From assembly GCA_963169135.1 (NCBI GenBank), contig CAUJEQ010000275.1:1-15415 (forward strand): a DNA stretch of 15,415 nucleotides, read 5' to 3'. The position numbers and the translations under genes were made by a program. The stretch's first letter is position 1. Every line of letters starts with the position of its first letter. Below are positions 1 to 6,113 of this stretch, one piece after another. Below the pieces are notes generated by a model. The model had not been told where the DNA came from and searched no databases. It worked only from the letters and a program-made list of their open reading frames with translations. This DNA comes from Chloroflexota bacterium. GTDB lineage: Bacteria; Chloroflexota; Dehalococcoidia; Tepidiformales; Tepidiformaceae.

Positions 1-288
1 CCGCGAATAGCCCGCCGTGAACGCCCCGCCGACCTTGCCGCCAATCTCGCCGCTCTCCCACCGGTCGCCCGACTGGTCGAACCACTCCTTCAGCTTGCCG
101 GTGACGCCGCTCCAGTTGGGCGAACCCAGCACAATCCCGTCGCACTCCAGCAGCATCTCCGGAGCCGCGTCATCCACCCGCTTGCGGATGCACTCCGCAC
201 CGGCTTCAACGATCCCCGCTTCGACACCGTCGGCGAGCCGCTCGGTCAGCCCTCCGCGGCTGTCGTAGAGGAGAAGAATTCGAGCCAT
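1..288 (-). CDS. WrbA-like flavodoxin / NAD(P)H-dependent FMN reductase family protein (3' end outside window)
   Basis: Only the first 96 codons are inside the window; the C-terminus lies beyond the left edge. The N-terminus begins MARILLLYDSRGGLTERLA, a flavodoxin first strand followed by the FMN-phosphate loop (S/T-x-x-G-x-T type). Around residues 57-95 there is a GSPNWSG segment, then KLKEWFDQ and GKVGGAFTAG, the order seen in WrbA and related quinone or FMN reductases. Such proteins bind FMN in the cytoplasm and pass two electrons from NAD(P)H to quinones or other acceptors. The start ATG at 288 has a Shine-Dalgarno run GGGAGGG six bases upstream. That run lies inside the end of the HAD gene, which overlaps this gene by 43 bases, so the two are probably co-transcribed and translationally coupled. 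The substrate cannot be told from this fragment; a plain flavodoxin is the alternative. Confidence 0.85.
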   Translation of the reverse strand, partial: MARILLLYDSRGGLTERLADGVEAGIVEAGAECIRKRVDDAAPEMLLECDGIVLGSPNWSGVTGKLKEWFDQSGDRWESGEIGGKVGGAFTAGYSR

Positions 289-926
289 CCAGCGCCCTCC
301 CGTTCGAGCACCTTCCGCACGTCGTCGAACGTCTCGAAAGCGTAGAGCCGCTCGTGGCGGCCGTCTAACCGCTCCAGCAGCATGCTCCGTGCGAACACCA
401 CCGGCGCCAGCTTCGCTGCCTGCACATCGCTCTCGCCGTCGCCCACGTACACCACGAAGTCGCCCGCCGCCCGGAACGCAGCCGCGTACGACACCTTGAA
501 ACCGTCTTCGAGCACGACCCCGCGCGGGCTGTAGTAGCGCACCCGCCAGCGGTAATCCTTGCTCGTGCGCCCCGCATGCCGCGGCACGCGGTCGAACCCG
601 AGATGATCCAGCACCGCGTCGACGTAAAAGTCGTAGCCGTTGCTCACCACAGCCGCCATCCAGCCGTTCCAGTGGGCCCAGTCGAGAAGCTCGCCGAATC
701 CCGCCCGCGGCCGCGCCACCGAGACCACGAACTCCATCATCTCCTCACGCGTCGCCTCTACCAGGTCCAGCGCCGCCGCGTTGTACTGCTCCACCGTCAG
801 CTCGCCCCGCGCCTTTCGCTCGCCGAGCTCCACCCAGCCGGGCGCGGCGAACCGTTCGTAGATCTGCCGGGCCGTGTTGTCCAGGACGATGGTGTCGTCG
901 AAGTCGAGGCAGATGATATTCGCCAT
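246..926 (-). CDS. MtnX-like HAD-superfamily phosphatase
   Basis: A 226-residue soluble HAD hydrolase with all four motifs. Motif I is DFDDT at 8-12 (nucleophile D8, acid/base D10). Motif II is S95 in VVSNGYDF. Motif III is K144 in EDGFKVSY. Motif IV is GDGESD at 162-167. The ending (ARSMLLERL... then FETFDDV) matches MtnX-like HAD-IB phosphatases, whose founder dephosphorylates an enol intermediate of methionine salvage. No other methionine-salvage gene is in view, so the substrate is open. I chose ATG 926 because motif I then falls at the expected distance from the N-terminus; the frame stays open far upstream, but that is antisense to the methyltransferase gene. Another ATG four bases upstream is out of frame. 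No clear Shine-Dalgarno precedes the start. It overlaps the downstream flavoprotein gene by 43 bases. Confidence 0.85.
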   Translation of the reverse strand: MANIICLDFDDTIVLDNTARQIYERFAAPGWVELGERKARGELTVEQYNAAALDLVEATREEMMEFVVSVARPRAGFGELLDWAHWNGWMAAVVSNGYDFYVDAVLDHLGFDRVPRHAGRTSKDYRWRVRYYSPRGVVLEDGFKVSYAAAFRAAGDFVVYVGDGESDVQAAKLAPVVFARSMLLERLDGRHERLYAFETFDDVRKVLEREGAGWLEFFSSTTAAEG

Positions 927-977
927 CCATCGAGTTTCGCACGTTGCGTGTTGCTCGCGCTGCCGCACGCTCGTCGC

Positions 978-2156
978 GTGGATATCGACCGCGCCCGCTA
1001 CCTGGTGAGCCCCGCCGGCCGGGCTGCGATCGCCGCCATCTCGCTCGACGCCGGCGGCGACGACCCGAACCGGCTGGTCACCGGCCTGCGCAAGATCCAC
1101 CCGCCGGCCGAGGCATCGGCCCTCGCCGAACAGGCCACCCTCCGCAGCAAAGCGGCCGGCCGCTTCGGCCACGATCCCGGCATTCTCCTCACCGCCCCGG
1201 GGCTGGAGATGATGACCCACCCACTGGTCGCCGAACGCCGCGCCCGGCGCCTCGCCTCCCTCGGCCTTCGCGTCGCCGATCTCACCTGCGGCCTCGGGGG
1301 CGACCTTCGAGCCTGCACCGGACTCGGCGTTGCGGCCGCCGGCATCGAGCGCGACCCCTCCACCGCCATCCTCGCGCGAGCAAACGTCCCCGCCGCGGAA
1401 ATCATCCTCGGGGATGCAGCCCTGCCGCCGCTGCACCTGGGGAGCCTCGCCATCATCCTCGACCCCTCCCGGCGCGACGCCGCCCGCCGCACCTTCGACC
1501 CGGCTACGTTCTCGCCCCCGTGGGACACCTGTCTCGATCTGCTCTCGGCCGCCCGGGCCGGCGTGCTGAAGGCCCCGCCCGGGCTCGATCGCGGGCGCCT
1601 GCCCCCGTCCGCCGAAATGGAGGCAGTTCAGCTCGGCACCGGCATGCGGGAAGTGACTATCTGGACCGGCCTCGGGGCTGCCCCAGGCCTTCGCCGCGCC
1701 GTGCTCCTCCCCACGGGGGCCGAACTCACCTCCGATGCTCCGGAGTCCCCCGAGGAGGCCGGCCCCATCGGCCGCTACTTCTTCGATCCAGAATCGTGTG
1801 TCACGCGCGCGGGCCTGGTCCGCCACCTCGCCCACCGCCTCGGTGCATGGATGCTCGACAGCCAGGTCGCCTACCTCTCTACGGATACACCCGCTTTCGA
1901 CCCCCTGGCCGCCACCTTCGAGGTGCTGGAAGTCGTGCCGTTCTCCGTCCGCCGCCTCAAGGAACTCCTCGCGGCCCACGGCTGGCGCGCCGACGAGATC
2001 CGCCGCCGCGCCTTTCCGGTCGAACCCGACGAACTCCGCCGTCTCCTCGGCCGGGCAAAGGGCGAACCGGTCACCCTCCTCTGCACCACCATCGCCGGGA
2101 GCCGCACGGTCGTCGCGGCGCGCCGCCTCCGCGAAACCCCCGTCCACGGGGCATAA
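978..2156 (+). CDS. Class I SAM-dependent methyltransferase with C-terminal THUMP-like domain
   Basis: About 392 residues. SAM motif I is VADLTCGLGGD at 99-109, followed by E124 in GIERDP (the acidic residue at the end of strand 2 that normally holds the SAM ribose) and a DPSRR motif at 162-166. This order, plus the C-terminal third (about 300-390), matches proteins annotated as class I methyltransferase / THUMP-like domain. THUMP domains bind RNA in tRNA-modifying enzymes, so an RNA target is reasonable but inferred. The start is uncertain: GTG 978 places the conserved RYLVSPAGR segment near the N-terminus, while in-frame GTG 948 or TTG 951 would add about 10 residues. None has a Shine-Dalgarno. 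The gene is divergent from the HAD gene with little space between, and is followed after 8 bases by the hydroxyacid dehydrogenase. Confidence 0.82.
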   Translation: MDIDRARYLVSPAGRAAIAAISLDAGGDDPNRLVTGLRKIHPPAEASALAEQATLRSKAAGRFGHDPGILLTAPGLEMMTHPLVAERRARRLASLGLRVADLTCGLGGDLRACTGLGVAAAGIERDPSTAILARANVPAAEIILGDAALPPLHLGSLAIILDPSRRDAARRTFDPATFSPPWDTCLDLLSAARAGVLKAPPGLDRGRLPPSAEMEAVQLGTGMREVTIWTGLGAAPGLRRAVLLPTGAELTSDAPESPEEAGPIGRYFFDPESCVTRAGLVRHLAHRLGAWMLDSQVAYLSTDTPAFDPLAATFEVLEVVPFSVRRLKELLAAHGWRADEIRRRAFPVEPDELRRLLGRAKGEPVTLLCTTIAGSRTVVAARRLRETPVHGA

Positions 2157-2157
2157 T
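2152..2157 (+). promoter_or_regulatory. Candidate -10 element for a leaderless hydroxyacid dehydrogenase transcript
   Basis: CATAAT matches the TATAAT consensus at five of six bases. It overlaps the stop codon of the methyltransferase gene and ends seven bases before the ATG at 2165, so transcription would start at or next to the start codon. I see no convincing -35. The dehydrogenase could equally be read through from upstream. Confidence 0.4.
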
Positions 2158-2164
2158 TCCGCCT

Positions 2165-3139
2165 ATGGCAACGCTCCTCGTCTCACCCGCGTTCATCCGC
2201 CGCTACGAGTCCGCAGTCCGGGAGGCCTGGGCCGGCATCGAACCGATCGTCCTCCCCGCTGACGCCAACGAGCGCCTCGACCCGGCAACCCTCGCACGGG
2301 TGGACTACGCCTACTTCTCCGGCGACGTCTTCCCCGATTACTCGCGCTCATTCTTCGCCGCAGCTCAGGGCGCACCCAACCTCAAGTGGCTCCACGTCTT
2401 CAATGCCGGCGTCGACGCCCCGATCTTCCAGCGCATGCTGGAGCGCGGGGTCCGCCTCAGCACCTCCGCGGGCTCCACCGCCCAGCCTATCGCCCAGTCC
2501 GCCATCGGGGGGATGCTCATGCTCGCCCGCCCCTTCCTCCCATGGCTCGAAGCGCAGCGCCGCCACGCCTGGGAGCCGCTCCGCGGTGCGCCTCCGCCCG
2601 ACCTCGTAGGCCAGCGCATGACCGTCGTCGGCCTCGGTTCCATCGGTTCCGAGATCGCCCGCATCGCGGCTGCAATCGGCCTGGAAGTCACCGGCGTCCG
2701 CCGCAGCCCCCGCCGCGACACCGACCCCGTACAGGTCATCGTCCCCCCGGCCGAGTTGCCGGGTATCGCCGCCGGGACCGACTGGCTTGTCATCGCCTGC
2801 CCCCTCACCGATGAGACCCGCGGGCTGGTCAGCAAGGACCTCCTGGGGAGCCTCAAGCCTGGCGCGTATGTCATCAACATCGGCCGCGGCGAGGTGGTCG
2901 ACGAGCCGGCGCTCATCGACGCGGTCCGCTCCGGCCACGTCGCGGGTGCCTATCTGGATGTCGTTTCGCAGGAGCCCCTGCCCCCCGAATCACCGCTCTG
3001 GAACCTGCCGAACGTGATTGTTTCGCCCCACAACTCCGCCGTCGCCGCCGGGAACGACGCCCGGGCCAACGGCTACTTCCTCGAGAACCTTCGCCGCATG
3101 GCAAAAGGCGACGCGCTGGTCAACGAAGTAACCATCTGA
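2165..3139 (+). CDS. D-2-hydroxyacid dehydrogenase (NAD-dependent)
   Basis: A 324-residue protein with the D-isomer 2-hydroxyacid dehydrogenase layout. A split N-terminal catalytic domain runs to about residue 100, then comes a Rossmann domain with GLGSIG at 156-161. The catalytic set is complete: R241 in INIGRGEVVDE, E270 in SQEPLP, and H289 in SPHNS. The family reduces 2-keto acids to D-2-hydroxy acids, or the reverse, with NAD(P)H in the cytoplasm. The sequence around 175-190 carries several arginines (GVRRSPRRD) where NAD-specific members have an acidic residue, which favours NADP(H) or glyoxylate/hydroxypyruvate reductase-like use; this is inference. The start ATG has no Shine-Dalgarno but a -10-like CATAAT seven bases upstream. 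It ends 11 bases before the first TetR operator copy. Confidence 0.92.
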   Translation: MATLLVSPAFIRRYESAVREAWAGIEPIVLPADANERLDPATLARVDYAYFSGDVFPDYSRSFFAAAQGAPNLKWLHVFNAGVDAPIFQRMLERGVRLSTSAGSTAQPIAQSAIGGMLMLARPFLPWLEAQRRHAWEPLRGAPPPDLVGQRMTVVGLGSIGSEIARIAAAIGLEVTGVRRSPRRDTDPVQVIVPPAELPGIAAGTDWLVIACPLTDETRGLVSKDLLGSLKPGAYVINIGRGEVVDEPALIDAVRSGHVAGAYLDVVSQEPLPPESPLWNLPNVIVSPHNSAVAAGNDARANGYFLENLRRMAKGDALVNEVTI

Positions 3140-3150
3140 ATCTGAATACA

Positions 3151-3176
3151 CGGGCTACAGACAGGTCGGTAGCCCG
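3151..3176. promoter_or_regulatory. Distal copy of TetR-type operator (26-base inverted repeat)
   Basis: An inverted repeat with 12-base arms around a two-base centre (AG at 3163-3164); 11 of 12 arm positions pair. Its core ACAGACAGGTCGGTAG differs by one base from the copy at 3215-3230. The outer arms (CGGGCTAC with GTAGCCCG) could also form an 8-base-pair RNA hairpin just after the hydroxyacid dehydrogenase stop codon, so a secondary terminator role is possible, although no T-run follows. Confidence 0.6.
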
Positions 3177-3214
3177 GCCGGTCATCGCAGCGCGATTCAC
3201 GGTGCCAGGCCAAA

Positions 3215-3228
3215 ACAGACAGGTCTGT
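3215..3228. promoter_or_regulatory. Proximal TetR-type operator, perfect palindrome
   Basis: ACAGAC-AG-GTCTGT is a perfect 14-base inverted repeat. It sits just upstream of the -10-like TACACT at 3231 and 15 bases before the tetR ATG, exactly where a repressor would block its own promoter. The centre lies 58 bases from the centre of the distal copy. TetR-family regulators commonly bind such palindromes beside their own genes; binding here is inferred. Confidence 0.65.
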
Positions 3229-3230
3229 AG

Positions 3231-3236
3231 TACACT
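3231..3236 (+). promoter_or_regulatory. -10 element of a leaderless tetR transcript
   Basis: TACACT matches TATAAT at four of six bases and ends exactly six bases before the ATG at 3243, so the start codon would be the first transcribed codon. There is no Shine-Dalgarno. The -35 region is weak. The same geometry occurs at 4437-4449. Confidence 0.45.
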
Positions 3237-3242
3237 TCCGGC

Positions 3243-3815
3243 ATGCCGGAACCCGCTTCAGCCGCCCGCGATCGCATTCTCGAGACCGCCTCCCGCCTCT
3301 TCTACGAACGCGGCATCCGCGCCGTCGGCGTCGACACCATCGTCGCCGAATCGCAAGTCGCCAAGACCACGCTCTACCAGCACTTCAAGACCAAGGACGA
3401 CCTGATCGCGGCCTACCTCCAGGCCTCCGACGAGAACCTCCGCGCCTGGTTCGCCACCCTACTCGATGGCGGCGACGACCCGCCCGAAGAGCGGCTCCTT
3501 GCCGTCTTCCGCCAGATGAGCGACTGGGTCGCCCGGGCCGGCTTCCGGGGTTGCGGCTTCATCAACGCCAGCATGGAGCTGGCCGACCGGACACACCCCG
3601 GTTCAATCGTGGCTGCCGGCCACAAGGACCACGTCCGCGATGCCTTGGCCGCCCTCGCCCGCGAAACCGGCGTCACCGACCCCGACGGCCTCGCGCGCGA
3701 ACTGCTCGTCCTGCTCGATGGCGCCTTCGTCGGCGCCGCCATGCAGGGCACCACCGCTCCCTTCGAGACCGCCGAGCGCGCCGCCGCCCTCCTTCTCCGC
3801 GCCCGGGGCGTGTAG
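3243..3815 (+). CDS. TetR/AcrR-family transcriptional repressor
   Basis: A 190-residue regulator. The N-terminal TetR DNA-binding domain spans about residues 8-55: AARDRILETASRLFYERG, then a helix-turn-helix ending in the typical KTTLYQHFKTKDDL. The C-terminal ligand-binding part contains RGCGFINASMEL at 102-113, like the RGCPFxNAxxE stretch found in one group of TetR regulators; C104 could take part in ligand or redox sensing, but this is speculation. Two palindromic operators (3151-3176, 3215-3228) precede the gene, one inside its promoter, so autorepression is likely. There is no divergent gene and the downstream gene is convergent, so its other targets (possibly the upstream dehydrogenase or genes outside the window) cannot be read from position. 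The start ATG follows a -10-like hexamer by six bases. Confidence 0.92.
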   Translation: MPEPASAARDRILETASRLFYERGIRAVGVDTIVAESQVAKTTLYQHFKTKDDLIAAYLQASDENLRAWFATLLDGGDDPPEERLLAVFRQMSDWVARAGFRGCGFINASMELADRTHPGSIVAAGHKDHVRDALAALARETGVTDPDGLARELLVLLDGAFVGAAMQGTTAPFETAERAAALLLRARGV

Positions 3816-3820
3816 GGACG

Positions 3821-3859
3821 CGAAGAAGCCCCTCCACGTTTACCTGGAGGGGCTCTTCG
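3821..3859. terminator. Hairpin between convergent tetR and sodN
   Basis: A core stem of nine pairs (GCCCCTCCA at 3828-3836 with 3845-3853) encloses an eight-base loop. It is extended by an A-T pair, a bulged A and five further pairs to 3821/3859. It lies six bases after the tetR stop and 21 bases from the sodN stop, so it can serve both genes. Neither side has a T-run, so this would not be a textbook intrinsic terminator. Confidence 0.6.
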
Positions 3860-3879
3860 AAACGTGCATTGGGTGTGGG

Positions 3880-4326
3880 CTAGGGGTTCGCGCGGTAGAA
3901 CGCGACCTCGCGGTTCTTGGAGCCCCAGAAGATCTTGTGGATCTCCTCGATGGCGCCCATCAGGGCCTCGCCGTTGGCCGGGTCCTGCTCGGTCTTGTTC
4001 TTGGAAGCCAGCTTCGCCGCCTTCCAGAACACGTCGTGCAGGTTGGGGTACTTTTCCAGGTGCTCCGGCTTGAAGTAGTCATGCCAGAGGATGTCCAGCT
4101 CCTTCTTCACGATCTCGGCCTGCTGTTCCTTGATCGCGATGAAGCGGGTGCGGGTGTTGATGGTTGCGAGGTCCTGCGCGTCGCCCAGGGCCGCGATCTT
4201 CTTCTCCATCGAGAGCACCGCTTCCGCGGCGATCCGGGCAGCCGCCGGGTCGTACACGCCGCACGGGCCATCGCAATGCGCATAGGCGACGTTCGACGGT
4301 CGAAGCCATCGGGTGAGGAGGTTCAT
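3880..4326 (-). CDS. sodN: Nickel-containing superoxide dismutase precursor
   Basis: A 148-residue Ni-SOD that converts superoxide to oxygen and hydrogen peroxide. The nickel hook HCDGPCGVYDP is at 17-27. After removal of the 16-residue leader (ending VAYA) the mature protein would start with the ligand histidine, followed by C2 and C6 (precursor C18 and C22), with Y9 also present. The remainder is helical and charged, as in the family; the mature length of about 132 residues is slightly longer than the actinobacterial enzyme. ATG 4326 was chosen because AAGGAG lies 11 bases upstream and the resulting leader has family length; a TTG at 4347 would place that Shine-Dalgarno inside the gene. The leader is normally cut by the protease SodX, whose gene is usually adjacent; none is visible in this window. 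A good promoter lies at 4371-4400. Confidence 0.95.
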   Translation of the reverse strand: MNLLTRWLRPSNVAYAHCDGPCGVYDPAAARIAAEAVLSMEKKIAALGDAQDLATINTRTRFIAIKEQQAEIVKKELDILWHDYFKPEHLEKYPNLHDVFWKAAKLASKNKTEQDPANGEALMGAIEEIHKIFWGSKNREVAFYRANP

Positions 4327-4341
4327 GTCTGTGGGCACTCC

Positions 4342-4364
4342 TTGCAATTCGAGTTTGAATGCAA
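4342..4364. promoter_or_regulatory. Imperfect dyad at the sodN transcription start
   Basis: TTGCAATTC (4342-4350) faces GAATGCAA (4357-4364): a near-palindrome with one extra base in one arm. It covers the predicted sodN start site and the start of the leader. Its TTGCAA-like half-sites recall those described for the nickel-responsive Fur-family regulator Nur, but the half-site spacing differs from the published box, so the link is tentative. Part of it also contains the Shine-Dalgarno AAGGAG (minus strand). Confidence 0.4.
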
Positions 4365-4370
4365 TTTCCG

Positions 4371-4400
4371 ATTATAGGCGGGCCGGAGCGGCCGGGTCAC
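4371..4400 (-). promoter_or_regulatory. sodN promoter
   Basis: On the minus strand, a perfect -10 TATAAT (4371-4376) lies 18 bases from GTGACC (4395-4400), which keeps the TGAC core of the -35 consensus. Transcription would start near 4364, giving a leader of about 38 bases with a Shine-Dalgarno. This is among the best sigma-70-type promoters in the window. Confidence 0.65.
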
Positions 4401-4413
4401 CCTGCCCGCTCGC

Positions 4414-4442
4414 ATGACGCCGTGGCAGCGCACCGGTACAGT
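4414..4442 (+). promoter_or_regulatory. Promoter of the TIGR03084-crotonase pair (leaderless)
   Basis: ATGACG (4414-4419, TGAC core) and TACAGT (4437-4442, four of six) are 17 bases apart. The -10 ends six bases before the ATG at 4449, so the mRNA would begin at the start codon; no Shine-Dalgarno is present. It is divergent from the sodN promoter, with the two -35 elements about 14 bases apart. Confidence 0.5.
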
Positions 4443-4448
4443 CCCGCC

Positions 4449-5249
4449 ATGGCCGAAACACTCCACCACGTCGTCGAAGACCTCGCCGCCGAACACGCCG
4501 CTCTCGCCGGCGTCCTCCGCAAGATGGTGCCGGCGCAGTGGGACATCCCCACCCACGCCCCGGGCTGGGCTGTCCGCGACCAGGTCACCCACCTAGCCGT
4601 GTTCGACGAAGCCGCCGCTCTCGCCATCACTGACGCCGCAACCTTCCGCGCATCGGCCGGCGCGCTCGGACCGGATTTCGAAGCCGCCTACCTGGCGAAA
4701 GGCCGCACCATGAGCCCCGGCCAGCTCCTCGCCTGGTGGGAACGCGCCAGCGCTGCTCTCGTGACGGCAGCGCGTGCCGCCGATGGCAAGGCCCGCCTCC
4801 CCTGGTACGGCCCCGACATGTCCGGCGTCTCGTTCATCACCGCCCGCTTGATGGAGTGCTGGTCCCACGGCCTCGATGTCGTGGATGTCACCGGTATCCC
4901 CAGGCCCGACACCGACCGCCTCCGGCACGTCGCCTTCATCGGTGTCCGCGCCCGGCCCTACAGCTACACCAACCGCCGCCTCGATGTCCCCGCCATCCCG
5001 GTGCGCGTCTCCCTCGTGTCGCCCTCCGGCGAGACCTGGGAACTCGGCGAGCCGTCCGAGGAGAACGTCATCCGCGGCACAGCCACCGACTTCTGCCGCG
5101 TGGTCACCCGCCGCCGCCACCTCGCCGATACCGCCCTCGATGTCGCCGGTTCGGCCGCCCGCGAGTGGCTGGAGATTGCCCAGGCCTTCGCCGGCCCTCC
5201 TGGTGAGGGCCGCCGCCCAGGCCAGTTCCCGCCGGAGACCACCACATGA
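4449..5249 (+). CDS. TIGR03084 family metal-binding protein (DinB/maleylpyruvate isomerase-like fold)
   Basis: A 266-residue protein that follows the TIGR03084 pattern throughout: LAAEHAAL at the start, GWAVRDQVTHLAVFDE at 39-54, a WYGPDMSG stretch near 119-126, ARLMECWSHGLDV at 132-144, and RRHLADT...AQAFAGPPG near the end. H48 and H140 (with D143) are the probable metal ligands, as in the DinB superfamily, whose members include mycothiol-dependent maleylpyruvate isomerases and thiol transferases. The exact reaction of TIGR03084 proteins is not known to me. The ATG at 4449 is chosen over an open extension upstream because homologous sequence starts there and a -10 lies six bases before it. 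The stop overlaps the crotonase start (ATGA), so the two are almost certainly made together. Confidence 0.85.
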   Translation: MAETLHHVVEDLAAEHAALAGVLRKMVPAQWDIPTHAPGWAVRDQVTHLAVFDEAAALAITDAATFRASAGALGPDFEAAYLAKGRTMSPGQLLAWWERASAALVTAARAADGKARLPWYGPDMSGVSFITARLMECWSHGLDVVDVTGIPRPDTDRLRHVAFIGVRARPYSYTNRRLDVPAIPVRVSLVSPSGETWELGEPSEENVIRGTATDFCRVVTRRRHLADTALDVAGSAAREWLEIAQAFAGPPGEGRRPGQFPPETTT

Positions 5250-6019
5250 CCGAACTCGTCCACCGGGAAACCGCCAACGGCGTGGCCGTTATCACGCTCG
5301 ACTCGCCCCAGAACCGCAACGCCCTCTCCCGCCAGCTCCAGTCCGAGTTGCTTGCCCACCTCAATGCCGCCATCAGCGACGCTGGCGTTCGCGTCATTGT
5401 CCTCACCGCCACCGGCACGGTCTTCTGCTCCGGCGCCGACCTCAAGGAGCAGCGCGAAGCCAACGTCGCCGGCGCAGCCACCGGCCCCGCCGTCCTGGGC
5501 GCCATCCTCGAGACCATCTGGAACTCCCCGACGCCCGTGGTCGGCCGCATCAACGGCCCGGCGCGGGCGGGTGGCCTCGGCCTCATCGCCGCCTGCGACA
5601 TCTCGGTCGGCATCGAGGACACGACCTTCGCCATCACCGAGGTCCGCATCGGCGTTATCCCCGCGATCATCTCCGTCGTCCTCCTCCAGAAGGTCCCGTT
5701 GACCACCATCACCGAACTCTTTCTTACGGGAGCAACCTTCACCGGCGCCGACGCGGTCCGCTACGGGCTCTTGAACGCGGCCGTTCCGGCCGGTGCACTC
5801 GATAACGCCGTCGACCGTTATGTCGCATCCATCCGCCAGGGCGCGCCCGGCGCGCTCGCCGGCGCCAAGCGCCTCATCCGCGATGTCCCGTCCATGGGCT
5901 TGCACCATGCGTTCGAGGAGACCGCTCGCCGTTCCGCCGAACACTTCGCCTCCGAAGAGGCGCGCGAAGGTATGACCGCCTTCGCCGAAAAGCGCCCCCC
6001 TCGCTGGTCAAATCCCTGA
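5246..6019 (+). CDS. Enoyl-CoA hydratase/isomerase family protein (crotonase), LiuC/AtuE-like
   Basis: A 257-residue crotonase acting on acyl-CoA thioesters. The first oxyanion-hole segment is CSGADLKE at 61-68; the second is RAGGLGL at 107-113. Aligned with rat enoyl-CoA hydratase, E132 (in FAITEVRIG) matches catalytic E164, but G112 stands where catalytic E144 should be. A Gly there, with the following IPAIIS, is seen in crotonases annotated as methylglutaconyl-CoA or isohexenylglutaconyl-CoA hydratases (LiuC/AtuE type), so a branched-chain acyl-CoA substrate is possible; a classic short-chain hydratase is less likely. No carboxylase or lyase of the leucine pathway is nearby. Translation is coupled to the TIGR03084 gene by a four-base ATGA overlap. 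A weak hairpin follows at 6045. Confidence 0.85.
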   Translation: MTELVHRETANGVAVITLDSPQNRNALSRQLQSELLAHLNAAISDAGVRVIVLTATGTVFCSGADLKEQREANVAGAATGPAVLGAILETIWNSPTPVVGRINGPARAGGLGLIAACDISVGIEDTTFAITEVRIGVIPAIISVVLLQKVPLTTITELFLTGATFTGADAVRYGLLNAAVPAGALDNAVDRYVASIRQGAPGALAGAKRLIRDVPSMGLHHAFEETARRSAEHFASEEAREGMTAFAEKRPPRWSNP

Positions 6020-6044
6020 ACCGTCTCGATCACAGCTTCGGCTT

Positions 6045-6058
6045 GCGGGCTCACCCGC
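6045..6058 (+). terminator. Weak hairpin after the crotonase gene
   Basis: GCGGG-CTCA-CCCGC: five GC pairs with a four-base loop, about 25 bases after the stop codon. It has no T-run. In DNA this GC-rich such a stem can occur by chance. Confidence 0.25.
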
Positions 6059-6076
6059 GCCCCGCACCTCACCTGC

Positions 6077-6107
6077 TACGATCGATCCCTCACCAACTCC
6101 CCAGAGG
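6077..6107 (+). promoter_or_regulatory. Putative -10 and ribosome binding site of the peroxiredoxin gene
   Basis: TACGAT (6077-6082) resembles a -10, and AGAGG (6103-6107) lies six bases before the ATG at 6114. This gives a leader of about 25 bases. No -35 match stands out at the right spacing. Confidence 0.35.
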
Positions 6108-6113
6108 TACCCG

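Noticed and set aside
927..2147. The HAD reading frame stays open for about 407 more codons upstream on the minus strand
   Set aside because: This part is antisense to the methyltransferase gene, is Gly/Ala/Glu-rich low complexity, and shows no motif. Open antisense frames are expected in DNA this GC-rich, and the HAD motif I fixes the true start at 926.
944..2164. Possible N-terminal fusion to the hydroxyacid dehydrogenase (frame open from 944)
   Set aside because: The upstream part is Arg/Pro-rich and is a shifted reading of the methyltransferase gene; the dehydrogenase fold starts cleanly at ATG 2165.
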